Shown: positions 1-8,125 of the stretch, piece by piece
How the letters are laid out: every line of letters begins with the position of its first letter
How positions within the stretch are numbered: position 1 is the stretch's first letter
NCBI RefSeq assembly: GCF_000181875.2
Contig: NZ_ABJZ02000005.1
Span: 1-64,000 of the forward strand
From: [Borrelia] finlandensis
GTDB taxonomy: Bacteria; Spirochaetota; Spirochaetia; Borreliales; Borreliaceae
Length of the DNA stretch: 64,000 bases
Reading direction: 5' to 3'
Position numbers and translations under genes: made by a program
Notes under the pieces: model-generated
Seen by the model: only the letters and a program-made list of their open reading frames with translations
Told to the model about the DNA's origin: nothing
Databases searched by the model: none

Positions 1-582
1 AAAATCTCAGGAGAGGGATCAAATGGGGGATGTATAATTCATCCTTCAAGGGTAAGAGACCCAATTACTACTTTACTTAGTATCGTAAAATTATTAAAAA
101 TGAAAGAACTTTACCAAATATGGTGTAAATTGTCTAAAAACCACTATAAAGAAAAGTACAACTTAAAAGATATTTTAAATACAACAAATTTTTATAGTAA
201 TGTAATAGTATCATCCAAGAAAGCCAATTTAACAAATCTAAAAATAGAAAATCAAGAAATTTTAAAAAGCAATTATGAAAATCTATTGATTAAAGAGATA
301 AAAAGCAATAAGTTATTTCAAGAATTATCAGTAGTTGATTATGAAATCATTAACTATGAAGGCAAAAGACAATCTAAGATTAGAACAGGAGATTCTTCGG
401 GAGGATTAAAGGTATTGTTAAAAACTAATAAAGAAATTGTTGCAACCTTATGGATGAGAATCTCAAAGACAGAACCAGTAACAAGAGTGCTCAGCGAAGT
501 TGCTTATGCAAAAAGAAATATTTTGTTCAAGCTACTAGAATTTAACAAAAGATTAATAAAAAAGGCAAATCTACCTAAATAA
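1..582 (+). CDS. Phosphohexomutase (phosphoglucomutase/phosphomannomutase family), C-terminal part
   Basis: The frame is open from base 1, so the gene starts left of the window; only about the last 193 residues are visible and the frame ends at TAA 580-582. The visible part opens with a GEGSNGG sugar-binding loop, followed by IIHPSRVRDP. Near the end it has the phosphate-binding segment RISKTEPVTRV, the equivalent of RxSGTEP in alpha-D-phosphohexomutases. These enzymes move phosphate between C6 and C1 of a hexose through a phosphoserine, which lies outside the window. Whether this copy acts on glucose, mannose or glucosamine phosphate cannot be told from this end. By position it matches BB_0004. 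A c-di-AMP synthase gene lies 3 kb away, and many bacteria place glmM beside cdaA-cdaR, so a GlmM role is possible but unproven. Confidence 0.85.
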   Translation, partial: KISGEGSNGGCIIHPSRVRDPITTLLSIVKLLKMKELYQIWCKLSKNHYKEKYNLKDILNTTNFYSNVIVSSKKANLTNLKIENQEILKSNYENLLIKEIKSNKLFQELSVVDYEIINYEGKRQSKIRTGDSSGGLKVLLKTNKEIVATLWMRISKTEPVTRVLSEVAYAKRNILFKLLEFNKRLIKKANLPK

Positions 583-622
583 GTTAATTACTAATATAAG
601 TCTAGCATAAAATCAATAATTT

Positions 623-1678
623 TCATTCTTCATTTTTAAATTTTTTCTCAGCACTATATTTTATTCCATTCCAAGTTTTTGAAAGCCCTATTAAATCCTT
701 AACATCTTTTACTACTTTATTTGCAACAAACCTCGCCTTGCTTGTACCATCAAAAATAATTTCATCAATGTAATCTTTTTTTTTGGCTTCATAAAAACTT
801 CTTTTATCTCTTATTGGTTTTAAAAAGCTATTCAAAGCTAAAAACAATTTTTTCTTAACCTCAACATCACCTACTTTACCCTTCTTATACCTACTTTTAA
901 GATCTTCAACTTCTTCATGATTACCATTAAAAAAACTGTGATATATAAAAACGGGATTACCTTCAACATTACCAGGAATATCTGCCCTTATCCTATTTGG
1001 ATCCGTATACATAGACATAATTTTTTTTTCTAATAAATTTTCATCGTCGTTTAAAAAAATTGCATTATTAAGGCTCTTACTCATTTTATTTTTGCCGTAA
1101 ATACCCACCAAAGGACGAGAATCTGTGAAAACAGATTCAGGTATTGGGAAAAAATTATTTTTGTACAAATGGTTAAACCTTCTTGCAAGCTCTCTTGCAA
1201 ATTCAATATGAGATTCATTATCACGCCCAACGGGAACTAAATTTGCTTTTGTCATTAAAATATCTGCACTCATAAGAACAGGATACCCCAAAAGGCCATA
1301 AGGAATCTCTTTAAGTCCAGCTGCAATGCTCATGTCTTTTATACTTGGAATCCTTTGCAAGCGCGCAACAGTAACAATCATTGAAAATATTAAATGAAGC
1401 TCAAAAAGCTCAGGTATGGCTGATTGCAGATATATACTAACCTTATCAGGATTAATTCCACAAGCAAGATAATCTAAAACCATTTCTCTAACATTAGAAG
1501 GTATTGTACCGATGCTCTTCAAGTCAGGCTTTGTAGTCAAAGTATGTAAATCGGCTATAATAAAATATGTTTCATACTCTTCTTGAAATTTTAACCGATT
1601 TACTACAGACCCCACATAGTGTCCCAAATGAAGAGCGCCAGTAGGCCTATCTCCCGTAAGCATAACCTTTCTTTTCAA
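623..1678 (-). CDS. trpS: Tryptophanyl-tRNA synthetase
   Basis: Charges tRNA-Trp with tryptophan in the cytoplasm. It is a class I synthetase of normal length (351 aa). The HIGH-type motif LHLGHYVGS is near residues 16-24 and KMSKS near 198-202, with the Rossmann fold between them. An in-frame TTG two codons upstream (1684) overlaps the TGA of the gene before it, but AAGGAG sits only 2 nt from that codon. The TTG at 1678 lies 8 nt from AAGGAG, so I chose it; the protein then begins MKRKVMLTGDRPTG. It is the last gene of a minus-strand pair with the AI-2E-family permease and converges with the phosphohexomutase gene across 40 bp that show no clear terminator hairpin. Confidence 0.95.
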   Translation of the reverse strand: MKRKVMLTGDRPTGALHLGHYVGSVVNRLKFQEEYETYFIIADLHTLTTKPDLKSIGTIPSNVREMVLDYLACGINPDKVSIYLQSAIPELFELHLIFSMIVTVARLQRIPSIKDMSIAAGLKEIPYGLLGYPVLMSADILMTKANLVPVGRDNESHIEFARELARRFNHLYKNNFFPIPESVFTDSRPLVGIYGKNKMSKSLNNAIFLNDDENLLEKKIMSMYTDPNRIRADIPGNVEGNPVFIYHSFFNGNHEEVEDLKSRYKKGKVGDVEVKKKLFLALNSFLKPIRDKRSFYEAKKKDYIDEIIFDGTSKARFVANKVVKDVKDLIGLSKTWNGIKYSAEKKFKNEE

Positions 1679-1680
1679 AA

Positions 1681-2769
1681 TCAAATCTCCTTACCTTTAC
1701 TTGAAATATGGCTAATATTACTTAAAATCTCAGAACCACCCAAAAATACAGAAAAAGACTTAAGCCAGCTCACATTATCAACTATTACCTTTACAATCAC
1801 AGTAAAAGGATACGATATTAAAAGACCCACGATACCCCAAAGCCATCCCCAAAAAAACAAAAAACATAAGAGCAAAAATGGTGAAATATCAAGTCTTTTC
1901 CCCTGCATTTTTGGTTCAAGAATATTTCCAATCAACATTTGAATAGAAGTATTATATATAAAAACATAAAGCACTATGTTTAAATTTGGATAAAATTGAA
2001 TTAAAGATGTTATTACAATAAAAAACACAGCCAATATGGACCCAATGCTGGGAATAAAATTGAAAACAAAGGAAAGAACTGCCCAAACAAGAGGAAAATC
2101 TTGCCCAAACAAAGTTAATCCAATAAACACTAAAATGCCCGTTAAGCAACTAACAAGAATTTTTATTCCCAAATATTTGCCAATTTGATTATTAATGGTA
2201 TCTAAAGCCCCAATAAATCTAGTAGATATCGGCTTTTTAAAAGCTTTATCAAGTTTCATTTCAAAAACATGTATTTCTGAAAGCAAAAAATACAACAGCA
2301 AAAAAACTACTACCAAACTGCTTGTAAATCCGATAATTTCATTATAAGCTCTTGTTAGAAAAGGATAAATGTAACCAGAAAAATTCACATCATTAATAAC
2401 AGAGCTATCAACTTTATATCGACTAAGCACATCTTTCATGATAAATGCTAATTGGTTTTGATAGTATGGCAATTGCTTCATTAAAACAGTAACGCTGTAA
2501 TAAACAAAACTAAAAATCAAATAAGAAAAAGAAAATAATAAAAAAAATATAATAAAAACTATTAAAAATTTTGGAACTTTGAATCTTGCTAAAAAAGTAT
2601 AAACAGGATAAACTAAAAATCCCAACACTATGGAAATAGCCAAAGGTTTAAATACGGCTTCTGCTATTTTAAAGGCCCCAATAAATATTAAAACTATAAC
2701 AATACAATAAAAAACAGATTCCACTCTCCAAGGCTTTAACCCTTGATTTGTATTTAAATCTTTAAGCAT
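1681..2769 (-). CDS. AI-2E family transporter / predicted permease (PerM-like)
   Basis: A polytopic inner-membrane protein of about 362 aa. It has an N-terminal hydrophobic pair (about residues 20-60), a longer extramembrane middle, and a C-terminal block of hydrophobic segments with motifs usual in the family, such as FGQDFPLVWAVLSF and FNFIPSIGSILA. Family members export diverse small molecules or sodium; substrate cannot be predicted here, and the AI-2 name is historical. The frame is open to a TTG at 2805, but that codon has no ribosome binding site. The ATG at 2769 follows AGAGGGG and is preferred. Its stop overlaps an in-frame TTG of trpS, so the two are probably co-transcribed. Confidence 0.8.
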   Translation of the reverse strand: MLKDLNTNQGLKPWRVESVFYCIVIVLIFIGAFKIAEAVFKPLAISIVLGFLVYPVYTFLARFKVPKFLIVFIIFFLLFSFSYLIFSFVYYSVTVLMKQLPYYQNQLAFIMKDVLSRYKVDSSVINDVNFSGYIYPFLTRAYNEIIGFTSSLVVVFLLLYFLLSEIHVFEMKLDKAFKKPISTRFIGALDTINNQIGKYLGIKILVSCLTGILVFIGLTLFGQDFPLVWAVLSFVFNFIPSIGSILAVFFIVITSLIQFYPNLNIVLYVFIYNTSIQMLIGNILEPKMQGKRLDISPFLLLCFLFFWGWLWGIVGLLISYPFTVIVKVIVDNVSWLKSFSVFLGGSEILSNISHISSKGKEI

Positions 2770-2829
2770 ATTCCCCTCTTTTCGTTTTTTTACTGCTTTT
2801 ATCAACTAAACAAAAGTAAGTTACATGAA

Positions 2830-3687
2830 TCATACGCTCAAGCAAATTTTCTCCATTATCCAATTATACAATTTAGTACCCTTAGTATAATTGGCCTCAG
2901 CAAAATCTCCAACTCTATTCTCATAAAACAATTTTTTTGCATTCTTATCATTTCCATGATACACTGTCAAAGTATTTCTACAATGTTTCAAAATATTATT
3001 CAAGATTTCAAATGCCGGAACATCGCTAAATCCATCTGCAATGTAAAATATATTTTTAAAAGGAATTTGTCTTTTGCTCTTTGGCACTCTCTCATTAATC
3101 TTCTCATAAGACCCTTTATTGATTTCAAAAATAACTCTGGTTTTTATTGTATGATCTACAAAGTAGCAAACACTGCTTAAAATCTTATTTTTAGAAAATT
3201 TATCATCTCTGAGCTCGTAAAAAGGCATTAAATAAGAATCTATAAACTCACATGCCCACACTTTACTCACATAAGGCGCAATTTTACTTCCCAAAATCAT
3301 TTGTCTAAACCCACTTGAAACAATGTAAATTTTAACCTGCGAATTACTATTTTCCAACTTCTTATTTATTTCAGATATCTCATCAAATAAGCCAATAACC
3401 CCTTCAAAAAATCTTAACTTAGCACCCAAATTAAATAATGCTCTATTATCCAGACTTTCAAAAAACCCTTCCCTTACGTAGGTTAAAAAATGGGATAAAT
3501 ATATCATTTCATTAGAAATTATATTATAACCGTTTTGCTTATAAACATACTCTAAACCTTCAACTTCTCTCCAAAAAGAACAAGAATCAACACAATACTC
3601 ATCAAACAGTACTTGCTGCATATTGCCATAAATAAGAGTATTGTCAAAATCAAATATTAAAGCTATAATATTTTCTCTTTCATTCAT
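2830..3687 (-). CDS. HAD-superfamily phosphatase-like protein
   Basis: A 285-aa protein with the HAD nucleophile motif DFDNT at residues 13-17. A late acidic motif, IADGFSDVPAF near residue 220, corresponds to motif IV, which holds the Mg ion. Between them is a helical cap rich in Phe, Tyr and Lys. The motifs resemble PSP-like (phosphoserine-phosphatase-type) phosphohydrolases, but the substrate is unknown. There is no signal peptide, so it is probably cytoplasmic. The ATG at 3687 has no strong ribosome binding site. It is divergent from cdaA across about 100 bp and lies 60 bp before the AI-2E-family gene on the same strand. Confidence 0.75.
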   Translation of the reverse strand: MNERENIIALIFDFDNTLIYGNMQQVLFDEYCVDSCSFWREVEGLEYVYKQNGYNIISNEMIYLSHFLTYVREGFFESLDNRALFNLGAKLRFFEGVIGLFDEISEINKKLENSNSQVKIYIVSSGFRQMILGSKIAPYVSKVWACEFIDSYLMPFYELRDDKFSKNKILSSVCYFVDHTIKTRVIFEINKGSYEKINERVPKSKRQIPFKNIFYIADGFSDVPAFEILNNILKHCRNTLTVYHGNDKNAKKLFYENRVGDFAEANYTKGTKLYNWIMEKICLSV

Positions 3688-3783
3688 AAATTCAAAAACA
3701 ATTTAATTTAATAATTACAAACTGTGCTTATTTATATATTTTATATTATACTAATATAGGTTAATAAGTACAGTGTTTTAACA

Positions 3784-4569
3784 TTGAGTAGAAAATTTAT
3801 GATAGACATAAATGATTTAAATCAAATAAAAGATACTTTTTCAAGAATCTTAGATCTAAGCTTAATTAGCATCCTAGTATACTACATATATAAAAACGTA
3901 ATCAATTCTTATTCTACAAATCTATTAAAAGGAATGTTGATCATCATCTCTGTAGGAATTATCTCCTATTATTTAAATCTCTATACTATTAGTTGGCTGT
4001 TAAATTATATAGCCAACATATTACCAATAGCAATAGTCATACTTTTTAATCAAGAAATAAAAAAAATAATAATGCAAATTGGAAATTTCAATTTGGCCTT
4101 TAAGCTTTCAAATAAAAAAGAAGAAACTTTAAAAGTTATTTCTGAAATCCTAAAAGCAGTCAAACACCTATCTGAAAACAAATCTGGCAGCTTGATATGC
4201 ATTGAAAAAAAAATACAGTTGGAGCAAATAATAAACAAAGGAACTAAAATTGATGCGCTAATATCTAGTGAACTGCTAATATCACTATTTGAGCGCGAAA
4301 CTCCTCTTCACGACGGAGCTGTAATAATTAGCAAGAATAAATTAAAATACGCAGGCTCATTTTTACCATTATCTAATGTTGATTCTATTAGCAAAGCATT
4401 TGGAACAAGACATAGAGCAGGACTTGGGATTTCTGAAAATTCTGATGCAATAACAATAATAACCTCCGAAGAGACTGGATCTATTTCTATTACAATCAAT
4501 GCAAAATTGGAATACAATTTAAGCTTAAGTGAAATTAGAAATAAGTTAAATCTCGAGCTAATAGAGTAA
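3784..4569 (+). CDS. cdaA: Membrane diadenylate cyclase CdaA (c-di-AMP synthase)
   Basis: Makes cyclic di-AMP from two ATP. Hydrophobic segments fill about residues 22-92 (three helices are usual in the family) and a cytosolic DAC domain follows. The two catalytic motifs are intact: DGA at residues 177-179 (in PLHDGAVII) and RHR at 209-211 (in FGTRHRAGLG). The start is uncertain: TTG at 3784 gives 261 aa, and an in-frame ATG at 3799 (MIDIND) gives 256 aa. Neither has a convincing ribosome binding site. The next gene, 4 bp downstream, is a CdaR/YbbR regulator, the classic partner. B. burgdorferi CdaA (BB_0008) is known as its c-di-AMP synthase. Confidence 0.95.
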   Translation: MSRKFMIDINDLNQIKDTFSRILDLSLISILVYYIYKNVINSYSTNLLKGMLIIISVGIISYYLNLYTISWLLNYIANILPIAIVILFNQEIKKIIMQIGNFNLAFKLSNKKEETLKVISEILKAVKHLSENKSGSLICIEKKIQLEQIINKGTKIDALISSELLISLFERETPLHDGAVIISKNKLKYAGSFLPLSNVDSISKAFGTRHRAGLGISENSDAITIITSEETGSISITINAKLEYNLSLSEIRNKLNLELIE

Positions 4570-4573
4570 AATA

Positions 4574-5578
4574 ATGAAAATAGGCAAAAAAATAATAAAT
4601 ATAATAAAGTTGCTATTTGATGATTGGCAAAACAAAGCTATTTCCATTTTAATAGCTATTTTAATGTTTGTAGCATTTAATTTTAATAAAATAGAATCAA
4701 TAACAACTGAAAAAGAATTCAAAATTATCTTGAATGATCAAATAGCTCTTGGGAAAATACCAGACTTTAGCAAAATCAAGATTACAATAAAAGTCAACAA
4801 AGATGACTTAAAATACCTTGATCTTAATAAAATAATATTATTTATTGAAGCATCAAACATAAAGATTCCTGGAAGCTATAAGCTACCAATAAAAATAAAA
4901 AATCTTAACTCAATACACATTGCAGAATATAAGCTTTCAAAAACAAGTGTGTTGCTAAATCTTGATAACAAAGTCTCTAAATTAGTTAAAATAGAGCCCA
5001 AGTTTAAACTTATAGAAAAAGATGGCAAAGGAGAATATTTTATTGCAAAATACAATATATTACCTGAGAATTTATTAGTATATGGACCTGAGCAAGAGCT
5101 CAAAAAAATAAACACCATTCAAACCAACGTAAAAGAGTTTGACACAAGAACTCTATTTGTATCAGATTATCTTGAAGTAGTTCCACCAAATCCTCTAGTT
5201 ATGCTTGAAAAAAGTCATGTGGTAGTCAATATTTATTTAAATAAAAAATATTCAAACACAACAATAAAATCTCCTAATCTTATTTTTAATAATCTTAAAA
5301 ATGGCCTTGAAATTAAAGATAAAGAAAAAATAATAAACTCAGAAAATAAAATGTTCGTAAAAATAAAAACAAGACTTTCTGAAAAACAAATTAAAGCTCA
5401 TATAAACAATCAAAATATAAGCCTTGCTTTTGATTTAGCAGATATAAAAACTCCCGGAATTTATAACATTACTGCAAATATAATTCTTAAAGAGAATATC
5501 AATGAAACAGAAATATATGATTATGAACCCAAAAAAATAAAACTAGAAATAATTGAAAGCTCAGAGATCAAACCATGA
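4574..5578 (+). CDS. cdaR: CdaR/YbbR-domain protein, partner of CdaA
   Basis: A 334-aa protein with an N-terminal membrane anchor (about residues 20-36, [16 protein letters not shown]) and an extracytoplasmic part made of YbbR-like beta domains. Typical phrases recur, such as [24 protein letters not shown] and [13 protein letters not shown]. CdaR proteins bind CdaA through the membrane and modulate c-di-AMP synthesis. The ATG lies 4 bp after the cdaA stop, and its own stop overlaps the acpS start (ATGA), so translational coupling is likely. Plus-strand bias is evident in the Lys/Asn/Ile-rich composition. Family assignment is from domain pattern and position. Confidence 0.85.
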   Translation: MKIGKKIINIIKLLFDDWQNKAISILIAILMFVAFNFNKIESITTEKEFKIILNDQIALGKIPDFSKIKITIKVNKDDLKYLDLNKIILFIEASNIKIPGSYKLPIKIKNLNSIHIAEYKLSKTSVLLNLDNKVSKLVKIEPKFKLIEKDGKGEYFIAKYNILPENLLVYGPEQELKKINTIQTNVKEFDTRTLFVSDYLEVVPPNPLVMLEKSHVVVNIYLNKKYSNTTIKSPNLIFNNLKNGLEIKDKEKIINSENKMFVKIKTRLSEKQIKAHINNQNISLAFDLADIKTPGIYNITANIILKENINETEIYDYEPKKIKLEIIESSEIKP

Positions 5579-5949
5579 AGTCAATAGGATGTGATATAAT
5601 AAAAGTAGAAAGATTTAAAAATTTTTTAGAAAATAAGAAAAAAATGGAGAGGTTCTTTACACATAAAGAAATTGAAAATTTTAAATTAAAGGGGGGCAGC
5701 ATTATAGAAAGTTTAGCTGGAAAATTTGCAGCTAAAGAATCTTTAATTAAAGCATTAAGTCCACTGTTGAAATATAAAATAAATTATACCCTTAAAGATA
5801 TTGAGGTAATAAAATCTTTAAAAGGAAATGCAGAGTTTTGTTTGCATAATGAAGTTGAAAAATTTGCAAAAAAAATGAATTTAAAGCTATACCTAACAAT
5901 ATCCCATGAAAAGGAGTACGCTATTGCATTTGTAATAGTAGAAAGTTAA
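5575..5949 (+). CDS. acpS: Holo-acyl-carrier-protein synthase
   Basis: Transfers 4'-phosphopantetheine from CoA to apo-ACP. At 124 aa it has normal AcpS length. The Mg-binding motif [11 protein letters not shown] has its Asp at residue 7, and the second motif [13 protein letters not shown] has its Glu at residue 55. The start ATG overlaps the cdaR stop by 4 bp. Borrelia is known to lack de novo fatty-acid synthesis, so ACP here would serve other acyl transfers; that is background, not seen in this window. Confidence 0.93.
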   Translation: MKSIGCDIIKVERFKNFLENKKKMERFFTHKEIENFKLKGGSIIESLAGKFAAKESLIKALSPLLKYKINYTLKDIEVIKSLKGNAEFCLHNEVEKFAKKMNLKLYLTISHEKEYAIAFVIVES

Positions 5950-5952
5950 TTC

Positions 5953-6792
5953 ATGAAAAAAATATCATATTTTACAAAAGAAAAAATTGAGTGTCCTATA
6001 TGCTCTTTTAAATTTCAAAAAGAAGAATTTTTGACCGGAAGCAGTAGATTAATAGCCGGGGAGTTAAAAATTGACCTAAAAAGAGAATATATAAAAAACG
6101 ACAAATATGGCAACATTTATCCTAGAATATATTCTATAACAGTATGCCCAAAATGCTACTTTGCAGCATTCCCAAGCGAATTTAATTCAGTCCCTGAAAA
6201 TAAGAAAGAAATTTTGCAAAATAAAAAATACGAAAGAAAAAAAATAAATACAATTTTTGACAACATGATCAACTTCAGCAAACCTAGGACATTAAAAGAA
6301 GGAGCTGCAAGCTATATTCTTGCCATGCTGTGTTATGAGCATCTAGAAAAGAATTATAACCCCACATTAAATCAGGCAAAATCAGCAATAAGAGCCGCTT
6401 GGACATTCGAAGACCTTGAAAAAGAAGAACCAAACAAAAACTATAATTATCTTCAAAAAATATTTTACCACAAAGCTGCATACCTTTATAAACTAGTTAT
6501 TGAAAAAGATAAAGACAATTCAGAACCTGTTAGCGCATCAACCATGTTTGGCCCAGATACAGATAAAAATTATGGCTATGATAGTGTACTATACTTATCA
6601 GGCCTTCTAGAATACTTTTATGGGAATAAAGACAATAAAGAATACAGATATAAACAATTAAACGACATAAAAACCACTCTTTCCAAAATAGCAGGCATGG
6701 GTAAATTTTCAAAAGAAAAGCCTTCAATACTTTTAGATAAAATCAAAGAAGTTTACTTTAAAATATCAAAGGAAATGAAAAATCTTAAATAA
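5953..6792 (+). CDS. DUF2225 family protein with paired CxxC zinc-type motifs
   Basis: A 279-aa cytoplasmic protein. Two cysteine pairs (CPIC near residue 15 and CPKC near residue 68) suggest a metal-binding knuckle split by a loop. After it come helices rich in Lys/Glu/Tyr that look TPR-like (AAWTFEDLEKEEPNKNY and KAAYLYKLVIEKDKDN). This matches DUF2225, common in spirochaetes and firmicutes; no function is established. It starts 3 bp after acpS and abuts truA with no gap, so it is in the same operon. Confidence 0.75.
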   Translation: MKKISYFTKEKIECPICSFKFQKEEFLTGSSRLIAGELKIDLKREYIKNDKYGNIYPRIYSITVCPKCYFAAFPSEFNSVPENKKEILQNKKYERKKINTIFDNMINFSKPRTLKEGAASYILAMLCYEHLEKNYNPTLNQAKSAIRAAWTFEDLEKEEPNKNYNYLQKIFYHKAAYLYKLVIEKDKDNSEPVSASTMFGPDTDKNYGYDSVLYLSGLLEYFYGNKDNKEYRYKQLNDIKTTLSKIAGMGKFSKEKPSILLDKIKEVYFKISKEMKNLK

Positions 6793-7533
6793 ATGAAAAA
6801 AATATTGGCTGAAATCGCTTATGACGGATCTATATACCATGGATTTCAAATACAACCAACAAAGCCTACAGTTCAAGGAGAAATTGAAAAAGCTCTAACG
6901 AAAATCAACAAAAAAAAAGTAAAAATTCATTCATCCGGAAGAACAGATAAAGGCGTTCATGCAAAAAGACAAATAATAACGTTTGATATAAAAATCAATA
7001 TTCAGCTAAACAATCTAAAAAAAGCTTTAAATGCAATATTATTAAAAAACAGCATAAAAATACTAAAGCTCAGGTATGTGAAAAATTCATTTCATCCACG
7101 TTTTAGCGCTCAAAAAAGAAAATATAGCTATTTTATATTAAACAACGACAACTACTATCCTTGGGAAGGCTATCAAGCTCACTATGTAAATAAAAAACTA
7201 AACATAAATAATTTAAACCAAATGGCCAAAACATTGATTGGAAAACATGATTTTACCACATTTTCATGCATAAAAGATAAAAGCAAATCTAAATTTAGGC
7301 ATATACATTTTGCCAAATTTAAAAAAAGAGGAAAATATATTATTTTTGAAATAATAGGATCTTCTTTTTTGTGGAAAATGGTAAGATCAATAATAGGCAC
7401 AATGCTGGACATTGAAATAAAAAACGAATCAATTTCTACTTTTGAAACAATACTAAAATCAAAAAATAGAAACCTTGCAAGAACAACTGCGCCTGCAAAT
7501 GCTTTATTTTTAGACAGAGTTTACTATGAATAA
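6793..7533 (+). CDS. truA: tRNA pseudouridine(38-40) synthase
   Basis: Isomerises uridine to pseudouridine in the anticodon arm at positions 38-40. The 246-aa protein is typical in length. The catalytic Asp is residue 52 in SSGRTDKGVHA; the N-terminal LAEIAYDGSIYHGFQIQP and the later KMVRSIIGTML are also family motifs. The start codon follows directly on the stop of the DUF2225 gene. The 3' end overlaps the next gene by 8 bp. Confidence 0.95.
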   Translation: MKKILAEIAYDGSIYHGFQIQPTKPTVQGEIEKALTKINKKKVKIHSSGRTDKGVHAKRQIITFDIKINIQLNNLKKALNAILLKNSIKILKLRYVKNSFHPRFSAQKRKYSYFILNNDNYYPWEGYQAHYVNKKLNINNLNQMAKTLIGKHDFTTFSCIKDKSKSKFRHIHFAKFKKRGKYIIFEIIGSSFLWKMVRSIIGTMLDIEIKNESISTFETILKSKNRNLARTTAPANALFLDRVYYE

Positions 7534-8125
7534 TGGTGTTTTAACTAAAAAACTTTTTTTACTTAAAATATTGACAAATAATATAGAAGGCAAAATTACA
7601 GAAAATTTTGAAGAAATAGACAATGAAATTAAACAAAAAATAGAAAAAGCTAAAAACACTAAAATTTATCAAAAAAACGAAAATATTAAAGAACCTGCAA
7701 AATTACCTTTGGAAAACCAAAATTCAAAAAACATATTATTAAATAATAGCTTACAAGAAAAAGGTATCAGCGATCACATCATAATATATGTAAACAAAAA
7801 CTATCTCAACGAACCTTCAAGGGATATTATAACAAAATGGTGCAAAAGCATAAACATATATAATTATAAAATAATAGATACTATTGAATCACTTAACTTA
7901 GAGATCAGCAACAAAAATCCTAAAGCAATTTTATCTTGCGAAGAAATAGATTTTTTCTTAAATCAACCACTAAGAATTCACATTGTAAGAGGAATAGAGC
8001 TGAGATTTAAAGGCATTCCATTAGTTTTCACATATCTTCCTACAAATCAAATAAAAAATCCAGAATTAAAAAAAGAAATATGGCAAGATTTAAAAATAAT
8101 AAAAGGCATAATAAAATATGGTTGA
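7526..8125 (+). CDS. Uncharacterised protein resembling an eroded family-4-type uracil-DNA glycosylase
   Basis: A 199-aa protein. Its last 70 residues follow the layout of the C-terminus of Fe-S (family 4/5) uracil-DNA glycosylases: a KAILSCEEIDFFL strand-helix where UDGs have PkvIvaLG, then IVRGIELRFKGIPLVFTYLP, then NPELKKEIWQDLKII in place of the usual NPxxKxxxWxDLxxi. The expected catalytic HPS is TYLPT here, the N-terminal GEAPG loop is not recognisable, and only two cysteines (WCKS, SCEE) remain, so no 4Fe-4S cluster can be expected. The N-terminal 100 residues are Lys/Asn/Glu-rich and low in complexity. It overlaps truA by 8 bp and priA by 8 bp. Family link is my inference; catalytic activity is unlikely. 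Confidence 0.6.
   Translation: MNNGVLTKKLFLLKILTNNIEGKITENFEEIDNEIKQKIEKAKNTKIYQKNENIKEPAKLPLENQNSKNILLNNSLQEKGISDHIIIYVNKNYLNEPSRDIITKWCKSINIYNYKIIDTIESLNLEISNKNPKAILSCEEIDFFLNQPLRIHIVRGIELRFKGIPLVFTYLPTNQIKNPELKKEIWQDLKIIKGIIKYG

Noticed and set aside
2956..3180. 74-codon plus-strand frame inside the HAD gene
   Set aside because: Antisense shadow without ribosome binding site or recognisable domain.
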